NCBI GenBank assembly: GCA_036245805.1
Contig: BTRK01000002.1
Location: forward strand, 17,539,067-17,603,066
DNA length: 64,000 bases
From: Pristionchus mayeri
Taxonomy: Eukaryota; Nematoda; Chromadorea; Rhabditida; Neodiplogasteridae
Direction: 5' to 3'
Shown: positions 1-11,180 of the stretch, in pieces
Layout: each line of letters starts with the position of its first letter
Position numbering within the stretch: the stretch's first letter is position 1
Made by a program: the position numbers and the translations under genes
Notes under the pieces: generated by a model
Told to the model about the DNA's origin: nothing
Seen by the model: only the letters and a program-made list of their open reading frames with translations
Database searches by the model: none

Positions 1-192
1 TATAACGAACTGAAGGTTTTTGTTTCTTTTTGAAAATGTCCGTACAGTGGCATACCAATGTAAACAAATTTCTTGCATCTGCGCCCTTTATGAAATAGAG
101 TCAAATTAATGACCAACTCAGCCCACATCCGCGCACGAATTTACGGCAGATGCAAAGTCTGTATCCCACTTCAGTCGAGGTGATTTTTCAAA

Positions 193-1663
193 ATGAAAAC
201 TCTCTCAACCTTTCTCTTCCCCGAACCCGATGCCATCAGTGTTTATGGACCGGAAAACTCTTCTTATTGGCTTATTTTGTTTGTGAAATCAGATTTCATT
301 GTTTCACTAAAATTCATTTATTACATGGGAGCCGTAGCTGAGGTATTTCCCAATCCCGTATGATAATCGTCAACTTCTCAAAGGTATTCTTCCTACTCCT
401 TGGTGTGTATTTACACGGCAAAGGGACTTTGCTCATCTGGAGGCACAAGGTAAGTATTTCATTTTGAGTTTCGAATAACTATTTCATCAGGCCCTTCATT
501 CAAACCTGATTTTAATCTACACCAATTACTACTTTTCATTTAACATAGGTTCCATTGCCCGATCAATTATGAGTATCTTCGAAACTCGATTGATTCAACT
601 GGATTGTGAGGAATTTAGTCCAACATGAAAATAGAACCTCCTTTCAGACTTGGGAAGCTTTCCAGTTCCACAGTTGGGCGTCGTCAGAATGTACTCTGTC
701 GTTCATGTGTTTTGCTACCTTTATTTCGCAACACTTGAACGGTTTCTAAACTTCGTAGTTAGATATTGCATGGTTCAGGGTGTTCGCGACTCTTCTGGTG
801 AAAGATTACGAGAAGGAGCAGAGACAACGATTCGCAATAGGAATCATCCTCTCTCTCGACCTTCTCGTGCTAGTCGTCAGTTTCTTCGTTGTCGCAGGTG
901 AATTCGGAAAAAAAGTGAGGAAAATTCAACTGAAATTTATTTTTTCAGGCGCCCTAAATGGATACATTTGCTGCTTCACAGCAATCCTCCCGTGCATTGG
1001 ATGTTTAGGGGTTTGTAGGATTTAATTTTCAAGCATATTTTCTGTTTAGATATTGCGAATACTACTGAAGCGAAACCGAAAGAGTCTGTCCACATTGGGA
1101 GATACGCTCAAAAGATCCTCTAATGATCACTATTCACTCAGTCTGAGGATGCAATTGAGGGAGAACGTATGGACGATTCAGGTGCAGTCGAAATCTGATT
1201 AGGCTCAGTGATCTCTTTCAGAAAATCGAGTTCGGAATGTACATTATCGTAGTCGAGTTGATTCTGAACTTGCTTTTCATCCTCGTTCCAATCTTCGTGC
1301 TCACGGAAGAGAATCAGATGGAAGCACTCCAGTGGTGTCAGTGGGCATCCAATATCATCATTGCAGTGTCAGTTCCAATTCAAAATTATGTTATTTATAA
1401 ATAACTAATTCCAGTTCGATATCCTGCAGTGTCCCCATGGCAACATTCGCACTCGCAATGCAAACAGGAAATCTTCCTGTTTACGCCCGATGGTACCTGA
1501 GGATATTGTGAGAATCACTTAGTCATTTGGATCAGCATCCAGTCGTTTTAGTGGTCAAGCGGAAGAAGATGTAGTGAAAGTGGAGAGTAAGGAGACTGAT
1601 GAGTACTTCACTCAATTGCACAATCAGTGGAATCTCGCTATCAGGAAAGAAAGGACGAGATGA
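193..1663 (+). CDS. Sre-family seven-transmembrane chemoreceptor
   Basis: This is a predicted nematode chemosensory G-protein-coupled receptor of the Sre family, expected in the ciliary membrane of sensory neurons. Conceptual splicing gives MKTLSTFLFPEPDAISVYG at the start, a TM2 block beginning ALHSNLILIYTNYYFSF, then ERVFATLLVKDYEK after TM3 (intron 742-778 removed), the loop YSLSLRMQLRENVWTIQ, and a tail with DEYFTQLHNQWN. The E-R-x-F-A...DYEK block, the SLSxRxQLxEN block and the YFxxLxxxWN tail are Sre hallmarks as I remember the family. About eight short introns keep frame throughout and no stop interrupts the reading. The start at 193 is the first ATG in frame with the receptor; the first exon boundary (donor after TTGTTT) is the least certain point. 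The gene converges on the receptor gene on the opposite strand, 112 bp away. It looks intact. Confidence 0.85.
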
Positions 1664-1774
1664 ATGAACCAAGCCACTGGCTACAGACTATAATGTACAA
1701 ATGCAGCATGATTTCGGTTCAATAAGAGTTTTATCGATAAAATTATTATATGAAGTAATTCGTTGACGGAAACA

Positions 1775-4363
1775 CTAAAGCCCATTGTGTACTTGATCGT
1801 TTTCGATAGTTCCCTGTCTTTCTTCGTGTAGCTCCATTCTCCCATCGTGAGTTGGCGCAACAACTGATGATCCTTGCGAGAGGGGAATATGCAGTACACC
1901 TGAATGTGTTCTTCTTGCACAATGCTTTGCTTAGGCTATCCGCACAAACTTTTTAAAACTTAAAAGTGTAAAGTATACTAATTAACTCACGTGCGAGTCC
2001 TCTCCTGTACGATTTCACGTTGATGATGATCACGAGAGGATCGATGCACGCGTATCTCAAAAGGAGTCATTAGTTCATGTCATTCTCCGACCCAGACCGG
2101 AAGTGCCAACTTCGTAGCAGCAGGTTGTGCACTGCACTTCACCTATTGCACGAGGCGTGTTCTACTCTATCAATTACACTCTAACAAGCAGCAAGAAAAA
2201 GTGCTATATTCTCGTGATTTCATGTAGCAAATTGTATTGCCTCTCGGTAATTATATGAACTTTTTACGTTTCATACCAGACTACGGGCGAATATAGTCAA
2301 TTTGCTCACGTGGAATTGATGATGGGCATACACATGAGGAGGAGGTCCATCTTGGCATGGAGGAGGAACCCGATGATGCCCACTGTCATCGGAATCTGCA
2401 TGAGGGCTGCGGGGACCAGGATCTGCAAAGATGGTTGATTACGATCTAATTTACAACGCAATCGGAACAAAAGTAGGCTATTTTGTTTCGTAACATTTCA
2501 CGACAACGTCTTGCTCATGCGCTCAACGAACGATTAAAGTTAATTATTTGCACGAGAAGCAGTGGAAAGAACGCGTAGTCAATCATCGGGTTATTTCCTC
2601 TTTCACCTCCCTGTTCCAACGGCGTCGACGGAAATTATTAAATGGCTACGCGTATGTGACAATCTGGAATCTTGCCTGGCATAAGAGGGCTCTTGCTAGT
2701 TGACGATGCAGTTTGATGTCGTGCGATTCCCCAGCCTGAAAAAAACATTCGATGGCTGTCAAAAAAATGCATCTGTCTATCCAGCATATCATCCAAAAAG
2801 TGATATTAAGAATTAGACTATCTTGGTTCTATTTGAACGGTGATAGTGTGAATCAGAATTAGCTCCCTCACCTGCTTCATAATCCAGACTGCTCCTGCCA
2901 GCACCACCACCAGTGTGCCTATCATGAGCACCAGCATGAGGATGAGGGAGATGGTGAGGGGATAGTTGTGCCAGTCACCCAGCTGAGAACAAACTCATTT
3001 GTGATCAATTTATGATTCGAATCAGCCGTCATGTGAAAAAAGATTGGCTTGATCAGTTCACGAGCAATCCCCTTCCCTTCTTCGTTCGGTGACCACTTAT
3101 CGGAGATCTACCCAAAGCACTCACCTGGAGTGGCGAGACGAGAAAGCCTGAGTTGGGTGCGAGATGACGTCGAATCGCCTGGCCAATTGTCTCAGTGCAG
3201 ATACCTCGTGAGTCTGCATGAGAAGTGATTAGGAACACGGAATGCAATTATCTACATTCACGTCACTCTATCACGCGCAGTTCCGAGTCTTGCGAACTGA
3301 CTGATAATGACAGCTGATTCCTTCGCACTGTTAAATAATTGGCAGTTACGGCAAGCGGTTGGGAAAATAATGATTTCGAAAATAAACGTATTATCAAAAT
3401 AGGTTATTTTCTCACCCCTGACTAGACAGATGTTCTGGGTGTCGTCTGAGGGGAAGATGAGCACCATGTGGAAGACTGTGGGAGGAATAGCGATGGAGAA
3501 GGCAATAAGAGGGATGAATAGGAGATAATAGGAGGGAAGAGAAGAGAAGCGACTGGAATGAGAGGTTGAATAGAAGCACATCTTCGGTACGTGTCTGTAT
3601 AGGTTCTGCAGACTCAAACCGCTGATTGCATAGCTAGCAATCACTTCACACAAAGTCCAGAAGAACCCACCGAGACATAGTCCACATCCGGAAAACCATC
3701 ACTGTTCCCATGGCGATTGTTTTCTGGAAGGAACAAGTCATGCAATCAACCTTCATCAGAACTCACCTGGATGAAAATAGCCTGATATCCGTAAATCAAA
3801 AGGACAGCAAACGCGAAAGAGAAGGGGAAGAATCGAAGATGACCACCAAGGAAGAAGACACCTCCGTGAAGATGAATGGCCTCGATATGAATGGATGATT
3901 GAATGAATAAATAAATGAAATGATCACAAACTTTGTGCAGTTTGCAAATGATACAGGTACTTCCATTTTGTATATTTAGATAAAATTCTTTTGCAAAATC
4001 GTAAAATACTCAATTATTTTCAAGTGAATTCTCACCGGTCTAACCAGCATAATTATCCCTACAACGATTATATTCGAGCAAGCGAGACCTGTCTGCATTG
4101 ACTGAAAATAAGATAAAATCGGTTTTTGTTGAAATATTTGTCATCTTACTTTGTAGTATTTTCCCGTGTGAATAGATGAGTGACGGACGATAGCATAGAT
4201 TAAAATCCCATTAAGAACAACGGATATTACAAACAAAACGATCGTAAGCCAGTGAGTGACATCGATGATCTGGAAAAGATCTGATATTTCGTGGATAGTA
4301 TCTCGATCAACTCACTTGCATGACAGTTTCATTGGTTCCGTAGTCTGCTATGTCAGGGTCCAT
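1775..4363 (-). CDS. Str-superfamily-type seven-transmembrane chemoreceptor
   Basis: This is a predicted nematode chemoreceptor on the minus strand. The start ATG at 4363 gives MDPDIADYGTNETVMQ, an extracellular N-terminus with one glycosylation sequon. TM1 follows (WLTIVLFVISVVLNGILIY), then TM segments carried by exons near 4040-4095, 3778-3890, 3420-3720, 2880-2985 and 2290-2420. The segment KLHRQLARALLCQILVP before TM6, and a final ACIDPLVIIINVKSYRR, match the Q-rich loop and the P-L-V...YRR end of TM7 seen in the Str/Srh/Sri/Srd group. I cannot choose among these families by eye. The C-terminal tail is ambiguous: if the GTGAGT after ...GLA is a donor, the last exon runs to a stop at 1775; if it is read through, a stop occurs at 1953. 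No lesion was seen in the membrane part. It is convergent with the Sre gene. Confidence 0.75.
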
Positions 4364-5115
4364 CGTCTACAAGAACCAGAGCACGATTCAGTATAACTAA
4401 CTGTGTCTGAGTGGTAGTGGGAGGAGAGAAGACTGAGAAGTGGAGGCAATGGAGAGGGAGAGAGCATACCTGCTTCGCGAATACCCGTCTAATTGAGTTC
4501 CCCTCGCGTGACTGATGGAAGCTGAGGAAATGTGCTTCCCGAGTCCATTATCGCCCCTTCTTTGATCTCGGAATATCATAACTCCAGATATCTATGTAAG
4601 TATCGTAATGTGAAACCTACGTCGCAGTCATTTTTGCAAACTATTTCGATTTATAGCTATTTCAGAGATAGCGGAAAAATTTTCCATTGTTATTGGTAAG
4701 AGATATCAAAAGGCTTGACTATGTACTGTGATCTTTCCATTAGTCCAGAGAGGAATGATTCGATGCATGCAATGAATAAGAAGCATCGTAAAGAATGATT
4801 TGGCGGATGATTCACAAATCAGTTTTTATACGAAGTGATGCATGCGAGCCGGCAAACGTCAATCGCATTCATTCCGTCATCATTTATCTGCACGACAGCG
4901 ACAAGAATTGTACATAAGGAAGAAGGGCCCATAAATTTTGACCCACTTCACTTCATTTATACCATTTAGGGCCAATGTTTATTGCTGAAAATATTATTAC
5001 TCTTAAAATATATTGCTAAATTCAATTTGAATTCTGATTTGATAATTCCAATTCAGTTCAGAGCACTATAAATTAACACTCTTCTCTCTCCTAATCTCAC
5101 ATCAATCTATCGATC
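4364..5115. other. Intergenic region between chemoreceptor and peptide gene
   Basis: This region holds the presumed upstream region of the minus-strand receptor and of the plus-strand peptide gene, which are divergent. No convincing coding exon, RNA gene or repeat was seen. The reading frame at 4397-4579 has no family features and I treat it as chance. Confidence 0.5.
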
Positions 5116-5964
5116 ATGAATCTTCTCTTCGCTCTGTCTCTGCTTCTCCTCCTCGGGTTAGATATAATCATTGCTCTGATTTCGGCCATTTGGTTCAACA
5201 AATGATTTCATCATTTACAGGGTCGCTCTAGCTCAGGATCAAATCAGCAATGGTAATCACGATATTTTTCACAGTATCCTAACACTTCTCTATCCTACAA
5301 TGCACATTTCTTACCTGATCTTATGTAATTATCCTGGAATGGCCACATTTTTAAAATAATAATTTACAATGAAAATAACCTCGTTCTTCGTTTCAGCACA
5401 AAACAAACGATCAGCTGGTCAATCTCCTTCTTCAACTTGCGACACATATGGCTGCATGAATTGTGAGAACGGGCAATGCTCATACCAGCGTGAGTAAAGA
5501 TTTCTTACCTACCGAACTCATCAAGATATCAAATACCAGGCACTTCTTCGATATTTGGCCCACCCCCTATAATTTCTCATTCGCTCCCCCATCGCAAAAT
5601 GGTTGTGTGACCGAGAATCAGGGGGAGAGACCTAGAAATGAGTGGAGTAGAGGAGGAAGGGAGGGGGTCGGCCGAATATCGAAGAAGTGCCAAATCCCAC
5701 TATGAGAGAGTATGCTTCGAATACACCTCTTTATCGATAGAAGTTCAGCTACTGGTGGATACAAGAGATCAGCCCGGCAGACGACTTCTTGTGATTCGTA
5801 TGGTTGCATGAACTGTGAGAATGGAAGATGCACCTGTACGCGTGAGTTGAAGATCTGACCCATCGAACCTTCCACAGTATCTTTCGAATATATTTTAACA
5901 TCTAAAGATTGTAGCGACGGGAGGATACAAACGATCCATCGGGTCCAAACTGAGTCGTTTCTGA
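5116..5964 (+). CDS. Secreted two-module cysteine-rich peptide precursor
   Basis: This is a small secretory precursor of about 100 residues. Five exons (5116-5156, 5221-5252, 5397-5489, 5749-5841, 5915-5964) join in frame. They give the signal peptide MNLLFALSLLLLLGVALA, a short spacer, then two copies of one module. Copy 1 has the core CDTYGCMNCENGQCSYQ and copy 2 CDSYGCMNCENGRCTCT; each is followed by PTGGYKRS, and the first is preceded by QNKRS. The KR pairs look like prohormone-convertase sites. Exons 3 and 4 are both 93 nt and end with the same phase, which indicates a tandem exon duplication. The Cys spacing is C-x4-C-x2-C-x4-C, with one extra Cys in copy 2. I do not recognise the family. 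It could be a neuropeptide, an antimicrobial or another extracellular peptide; the sequence does not decide. A poly(A) signal lies 60 bp downstream. Confidence 0.85.
5539..5691. repeat. Imperfect inverted repeat in the intron between peptide modules
   Basis: Two 30-nt arms (5539-5568 and 5662-5691) are reverse complements with two mismatches. They share the core GGCACTTCTTCGATATT, and weaker pairing continues inward. The hairpin fills most of the 259-nt intron that separates the two duplicated exons and could be a short foldback element. Confidence 0.8.
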
Positions 5965-6024
5965 TGCAAGGAATTGAATGAGGAGAGAGGGATCATCAAT
6001 TAGAAGCTGCCCTCTATCAGTTAC

Positions 6025-6030
6025 AATAAA
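6025..6030 (+). terminator. Poly(A) signal AATAAA of the peptide gene
   Basis: A canonical AATAAA lies about 60 nt after the stop codon of the cysteine-rich peptide gene. The rest of 5965-6265 shows no coding signal and is the upstream region of the next gene. Confidence 0.7.
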
Positions 6031-6265
6031 GTGTGTAATGTGGAATTATTGAACACCATGGCAATCTGAATGAAGACCTTGGGCGGATACTCATCTCTTT
6101 TCGCCTTTTCCATTAGCATAACTTATTTATCATCCAAATAGTCGAAGATATTTTCCAAATAAGTCATATAATCGATAATGATGACGTGTCAATGACCTCT
6201 CCTCCATTCGCTCTCCCTCCTCCATTCATTCATCGCGTCTTCTCTCCTCACGCTCGGTCGATGGA

Positions 6266-9200
6266 ATGGCGGAAGGATCGAATCAGGCTGATCTCCCCGT
6301 CAGTTTCCCAATCTTTCACTAATCAGCCATCAGCTCATTTATACTCCGAATGTGCATGACTCCTTGTTATTGACTCTCTGATTCCCTTGACAATTAATTC
6401 CTTTCATCTTTCCGTTGCTTAAATCATTCCATTCGCTTGAGGCTGGCCAGGCCCATCTCGATGCAGTCCTCCTCTCTCTTCTCTCATCCGATCCTCAGCA
6501 GAGGTCCTTCCTTCTCTCCCTTCACTCCACCAAATCACTCGACCAACCAATCGATGAAATGATACGCATTCGAAATGACCGAGAGTATATGCTAATGATT
6601 TTGTTCAGAACAAATTTTCACTCTTTTGCTAAACATGAGCAACACACAAATCTTTCCCCAATGCCCAATTCCCCATTCTCCCATCGGCATCTACTCGATA
6701 GTTCCCCTTTGCAGACAGATGGGAGAGAATGCCCTCTCTCAGCTTCCCTCCGACCAGAAGGCGAATCTCCTTCTGAAGATGGCGCAGTCTTCTGAGGCCG
6801 ACGAAGAGGTGATCTCCCTTCCTCTCCTTCCTCTCAATCTTTCTCTCTCCCAGCTTCGTTGCTCGTCCCTCGATCGTCTCTCTCTCCTTCTCTCCTCCGT
6901 CCTCCACTCGTGGTGCAGCAACCAAATGACGCCATTCACTGACCAGATGATACAGGTACTCCCCCTCCATCTGCTTACCATGATCAATCTAGAACAGTCC
7001 ACTTGAACTCGCATTAACAACACGATATCGCAATCATTCAGAATGAATTGATATAATGTAGCGACTACACATTTTCAATGCTAATTTTCACATAATTTAA
7101 TGGATAAATATGTTCGCCTCTTCATTCCAGTATGCCCTCGTCGACAAGAACCCGAAGCTACGTGACAAAATCGACGACATCCTCGTTCTGCTCGTCAATC
7201 ACAGCCTAGGCAGGCCATTCCAGCCTCTCTTCACTCTAACCCCCACCCTTTCAGTATTGAACAGTCAAGTACACGCAAGCCCCGCCCTGATCTCCTTCGT
7301 GCAGCAGTCTGCTGCGGGCAACGACCTCCTCCAGAGATCATCCCTCACTCTGATCACGTTAGTCCTTCCCTTCACTCTCCCTTCAGTCCTCCTTTCAGAC
7401 GAGTCCCTTCTCTCTTCGGGAAGACCTCAGATCTGAGGGGAATCATCGAGAAGTGTATGGTCTCTGAACATGTGACCATCCGACAGCTGGCCCTTTCCTC
7501 GTTCTTCTCCCTCCTCTCACAGAAGACAATCGCCGACTTCTCTCAGCTCCTTCCCATAGCTATTCAGGTACCAATCAGATGATAATTGAGACGAAGTCAT
7601 TGTTCAGATCTGTGATAAGTTCGTGGCTGCAAATGGGAAAAGTATCGTCAGTCCCATCAAGAAACTCACCCAGATCGCTTGCGAGTTCCCCACCACGATG
7701 AGCCCCCATCTCACGGCAGCCATCTCCCTCTGTCAACGGGTCAGTACTATTTCCATAACATTCAGCGAGGAGTTGTCCATTTTCAAGAATATCCACATAC
7801 TGTCAGGCATCGAATGAGACGAGTGCTGAGTTAATTGGAGATCTGACCTTATTCCTCGAAGTGCTCATTAAAAAGAACAGAGAAGCCCATCCAGAAGAAG
7901 TTCCAGAAGAAACCGGTAGAGATGCCGTAACCAATGGTGAGGCTGTACATTATCCTGTGTGCATTCTCCTCCATTGTCTTCACAAAAGGAACCCACGGGG
8001 GAATATTTTGGACTAATCTGGGACTACTTCAGATATTGAACTTCACTCGGTCATCTCTCACTTCATTCTCAATCTCAAGCCATCCTCTAGTAGTGCAGTG
8101 AAGGAGGCCACACTTAACATCATAAAGTTAGCTAGAACATTCCTCCCTTCATTTCAACTATTCCTCAGATTCGTTCCTCTCGCCTTCCGCAAGAAGTTTG
8201 GTTCGTGTCTCCCTGGTCTCTTCCTCGATAGTCTCAATGACTCCTCTCCTCTCATTCGATCGGCTGCTCTCAATGTGTACTCTGCTGTATTTACCGATGG
8301 AGAGAAGGATCTGACCTCCGTTCTCAAAAGGATCATCGAGGTAAAGGAAAAAACAGCGAAATGGGGAATTTAAAAAAATTAATATTCAAAAGATTAGTTT
8401 TTTTCTTCAATAATGCTTAGAATGATGCACATAAAATTAGGAATATATTCCAAATTTAGAACTAATTTCAGATGGCTCATGAATGTGTCTTTGTGAGGGA
8501 TGAATTCACTGGTCTCTTTTCTCCCCTCGACGCTCTTCTCAAAATCTTACGCGAATTTATTCCCTACGATGAGCCTAACGAGCTCGTTCCCGATATCGAT
8601 ACGATGGCCGAATTGAGCGGAAAGGTGAGCGACGTCTTTTCTGCCCTGCCTAATTGCTGTAACTGATTGTAGATAATAACTCGGACGAGTCTGAGTGAGA
8701 GAGAGGAATTCGGCCCCATCATTGAGAGAGAGTGGACCCATCAGATGAACGCCTTCTCCATTCTCAATAACATATTCATGTCAACGAAGCACAAATCGAT
8801 TGAAAGAGGAACACTACTCCAACTGTGCACGATACTGACTAAAGTGAGTGAGTCACTTCGATCTAGTCAAATTAGCATGATGAATGCCAACTATCCCAGG
8901 CAGCATACTCCAAACTAAGGGATTGGAAATGCATAATATACCTGAAAACGATCTCTGGTAATAATTCTTTTCAAACAATTTCACTGTAAAATATGCCTTT
9001 GAGAACATTCGATCGACGGACTCTGGATGGAATTTCGTTCTAACATGATGAATAGAACGCAGTCTGATGAAGTTCACACTACGCTGAGGATTATCAAGTG
9101 AGTCCCACCTTACGAGTAATTAATACTTCAAGTGATCAATTAGTTAAAAATAGGATAACTTAACAAAGAAATAGATGAACTTCGATCCAATGTATATCTT

Positions 9201-10087
9201 TGCAGGGAGATTCCCTTTGCGTGTCCTAATTGGAAGGATGACTCGACCACTGTCTCTCATATACTCACTCTCATCAGAGAGGGATTGCAAGACGAATCTG
9301 AGTATTCAGTCACGATCAATTACTCTCTCTCTGCCCTAACTGCACTCTCTCATCATCTCAAGGAGGGAGAAGCCATAGAGAGAATCAGCAGTCTCGTCCC
9401 CTTGGCTATCCAAGTGAGCAAGAGCAACAGAGCCATGAAATGGTAGCCATTCAGCTCGTATCTGATCCAATCCGTACCAATACACACCAATCGATGGTGT
9501 GTCTCCGTTCCCTCTCTCGCCGAGCAATTCAACCACATATCCGATCCATTCTCACAACCTTCGTCGCCGTATGTTTTGCAGTCCTTCTGACCTTGCAGTA
9601 TTACAAATTAATAGACTAACCTTTAAAGGCATTCAACAAATTTACAATCCAGTACTATCGAAGGGATGCATTGGAGTCAATAGAAACTATGTGTACTAGC
9701 CATTCCGACTTGATCAAAGAGAAGGCCATCGATCTTCTCGAAAACGTTGGTGAGATATTTTTCATTGAATACAAATATCTGATTGTTACACTACAGGATG
9801 GCTAAAATGAGTGGGTTGATTAATCAATTTCTAAATCACTTCAGTCTCCCCCTTAATGGTCTTGATGGCCGAATTGAATGACGATCTTCTTGCCCCATTC
9901 TTCGACTCACTCGGCCTATGCTGTATGATGGTTTGTTCTCCCTTCCTTAGAAGAGAAAGAATCTCTCCTTCAGGGGACTGGAAGAAGAGACACGCTGCAG
10001 TCCGTGCCATCTTCGTCTCCCTCGAGACTACATCTGAGATGGCGACTGAGGAAGTCGCCATCTCAGATGTTACTATCGGAAATTGTA
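6266..10087 (+). pseudogene. Importin-5 (importin beta-3)-like gene, 5' part, split by a transposon
   Basis: This is the N-terminal half of a HEAT-repeat nuclear import receptor. Exons read in order: a divergent N-terminus (AHLDAVLLSLLSSDPQQ); GENALSQLPSDQKANLLLKM; KKLTQIACEFPTTMSPHLTA, which matches the importin-5 block ending in KYLRPHLEATLQLSLKL; SEREEFGPIIEREWTHQMNA; and finally PSGDWKKRHAAVRAIF near 9970-10015, which matches the importin-5 block PDWKYRHAGLMALSAIGEG. Alternating amphipathic helices run throughout. Importin-5 carries ribosomal proteins and histones through nuclear pores. The overall match is modest, so this is a diverged paralog. Reading is clean to about 10041, where a 28-nt palindromic insertion shifts the frame; the 4.7-kb transposon follows 46 bp later. 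The start (ATG 6266, MAEGSNQADLP) and the first splice junction are uncertain. It is annotated as a pseudogene because of these lesions. Confidence 0.75.
10030..10070. repeat. 18-bp perfect palindrome disrupting the importin-like frame
   Basis: The arms 10030-10047 and 10053-10070 are exact reverse complements around a 5-nt loop. The codon frame before the palindrome (...ACA TCT GAG ATG) continues sensibly only if 28 nt (10042-10069) are removed, after which TTA CTA TCG GAA ATT GTA reads into the flank beyond the transposon. It therefore looks like a small inverted insertion. Confidence 0.8.
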
Positions 10088-10884
10088 CAGTCCAGTCAGA
10101 TCCCTACATGAAAACGGGACACCCCGGGTGTCCCCGGGTGTCCCCCCGTGTCCCCCCGCCATTTTTCGGCTCGGGCAGAGAAAGAACTAATTCGAATTTT
10201 CGGTTTTCAGACGCAGGGGGTCCTTCCCGATCGATTGGCATACAATTCATAAATTCATAAATTTGCTATTTATCGTAATTTAATTTTGAAACTAAAGATA
10301 ATTAATTTGACACACCCGGAACTACAGTAGTTAATTTGATATTCACCGGTCCGGCTCTGAGACTCGATTTCTGCGAGCTTGCAGTTTGCTGCCACGTTTT
10401 CGTTCGTTTTTGCATTCAAATTAGCTAATTTTGTATTTCAAAACCTTCGCCTGATTGAATACGTTGATTCTAGAGCGGTTACAGCCTCTCGTCGATTATC
10501 GGCAGCCCTGTTTTGGAAATGCTTGATTTTCTGCTCATTTTCTATGGATTCTAGTCACTTTTCCTTCGATTTTAGAGCTTCTTTTGTTATAAATTTAGGC
10601 TTATTATTGTTTCTGCAGGTCGCCCTTACTGCGACACGCCCCTGGAGTCTGGGGCGTCATGAGCGACTCTTCTCTGCTAGTCAGGTCCGACTTTCTTCCA
10701 TTTTCTTTTCTATTTTCTATGCGGTGTCGGCTTGTGGTTTCCTTTTTTAAGGACCTCTGCTTGCATCACAAGGGAAGGAACAAGAATTTATATACAATGA
10801 TGATTCAACGGAAACTTCTTAACGGTCAGGTATTTTTGTATTTACAAAGTGATGGGGTAAACTTCTGATTTAGGCTAGTTTCAA
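10088..10884 (+). repeat. Left terminal inverted repeat of the Tc1/mariner-type element
   Basis: This pairs with 13982-14768 on the opposite strand. The outer ~60 bp contain tandem GGGTGTCCCC/GTGTCCCCCC motifs with runs of 4-6 C (G on the other strand), which could form secondary structure. The repeat ends just after GGCTAGTTTCAA, where similarity to the right copy stops. Confidence 0.9.
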
Positions 10885-11180
10885 AGAACTTCTATTATTG
10901 TAAATTTGTATAATTTAACGGGGAATAACTTCAGAAATGGAGTTAACGTGTTATTCATCGTTAACCATTGAATTGTTAGAAGAGTCTTCGTTTTGAGGGA
11001 AAGTGTATGTTGAAGATTGAACTCTTCTTGTCAGATTATTGTAGTTGTACCTTAGCATCCTCTTTTGTAATAACCTTTTGAGTCTGCATAACGAACCTGG
11101 ACACGAATCTATTCCAGTCGGTAGTGCACTGTCTCGGGTTAGTAGGATGGCGAAGTTTACGGTATTGCTAAAAATGTAAA

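Noticed and set aside
9831..10061. Minus-strand open frame over the importin exon
   Set aside because: It is the shadow of the real plus-strand HEAT-repeat exon and has no family features.
10379..10750. 123-residue hydrophobic frame in the left TIR, repeated at 14116-14487 on the minus strand
   Set aside because: It appears twice only because the terminal repeats are inverted copies. There is no splice context or recognisable domain, so it is probably non-coding.
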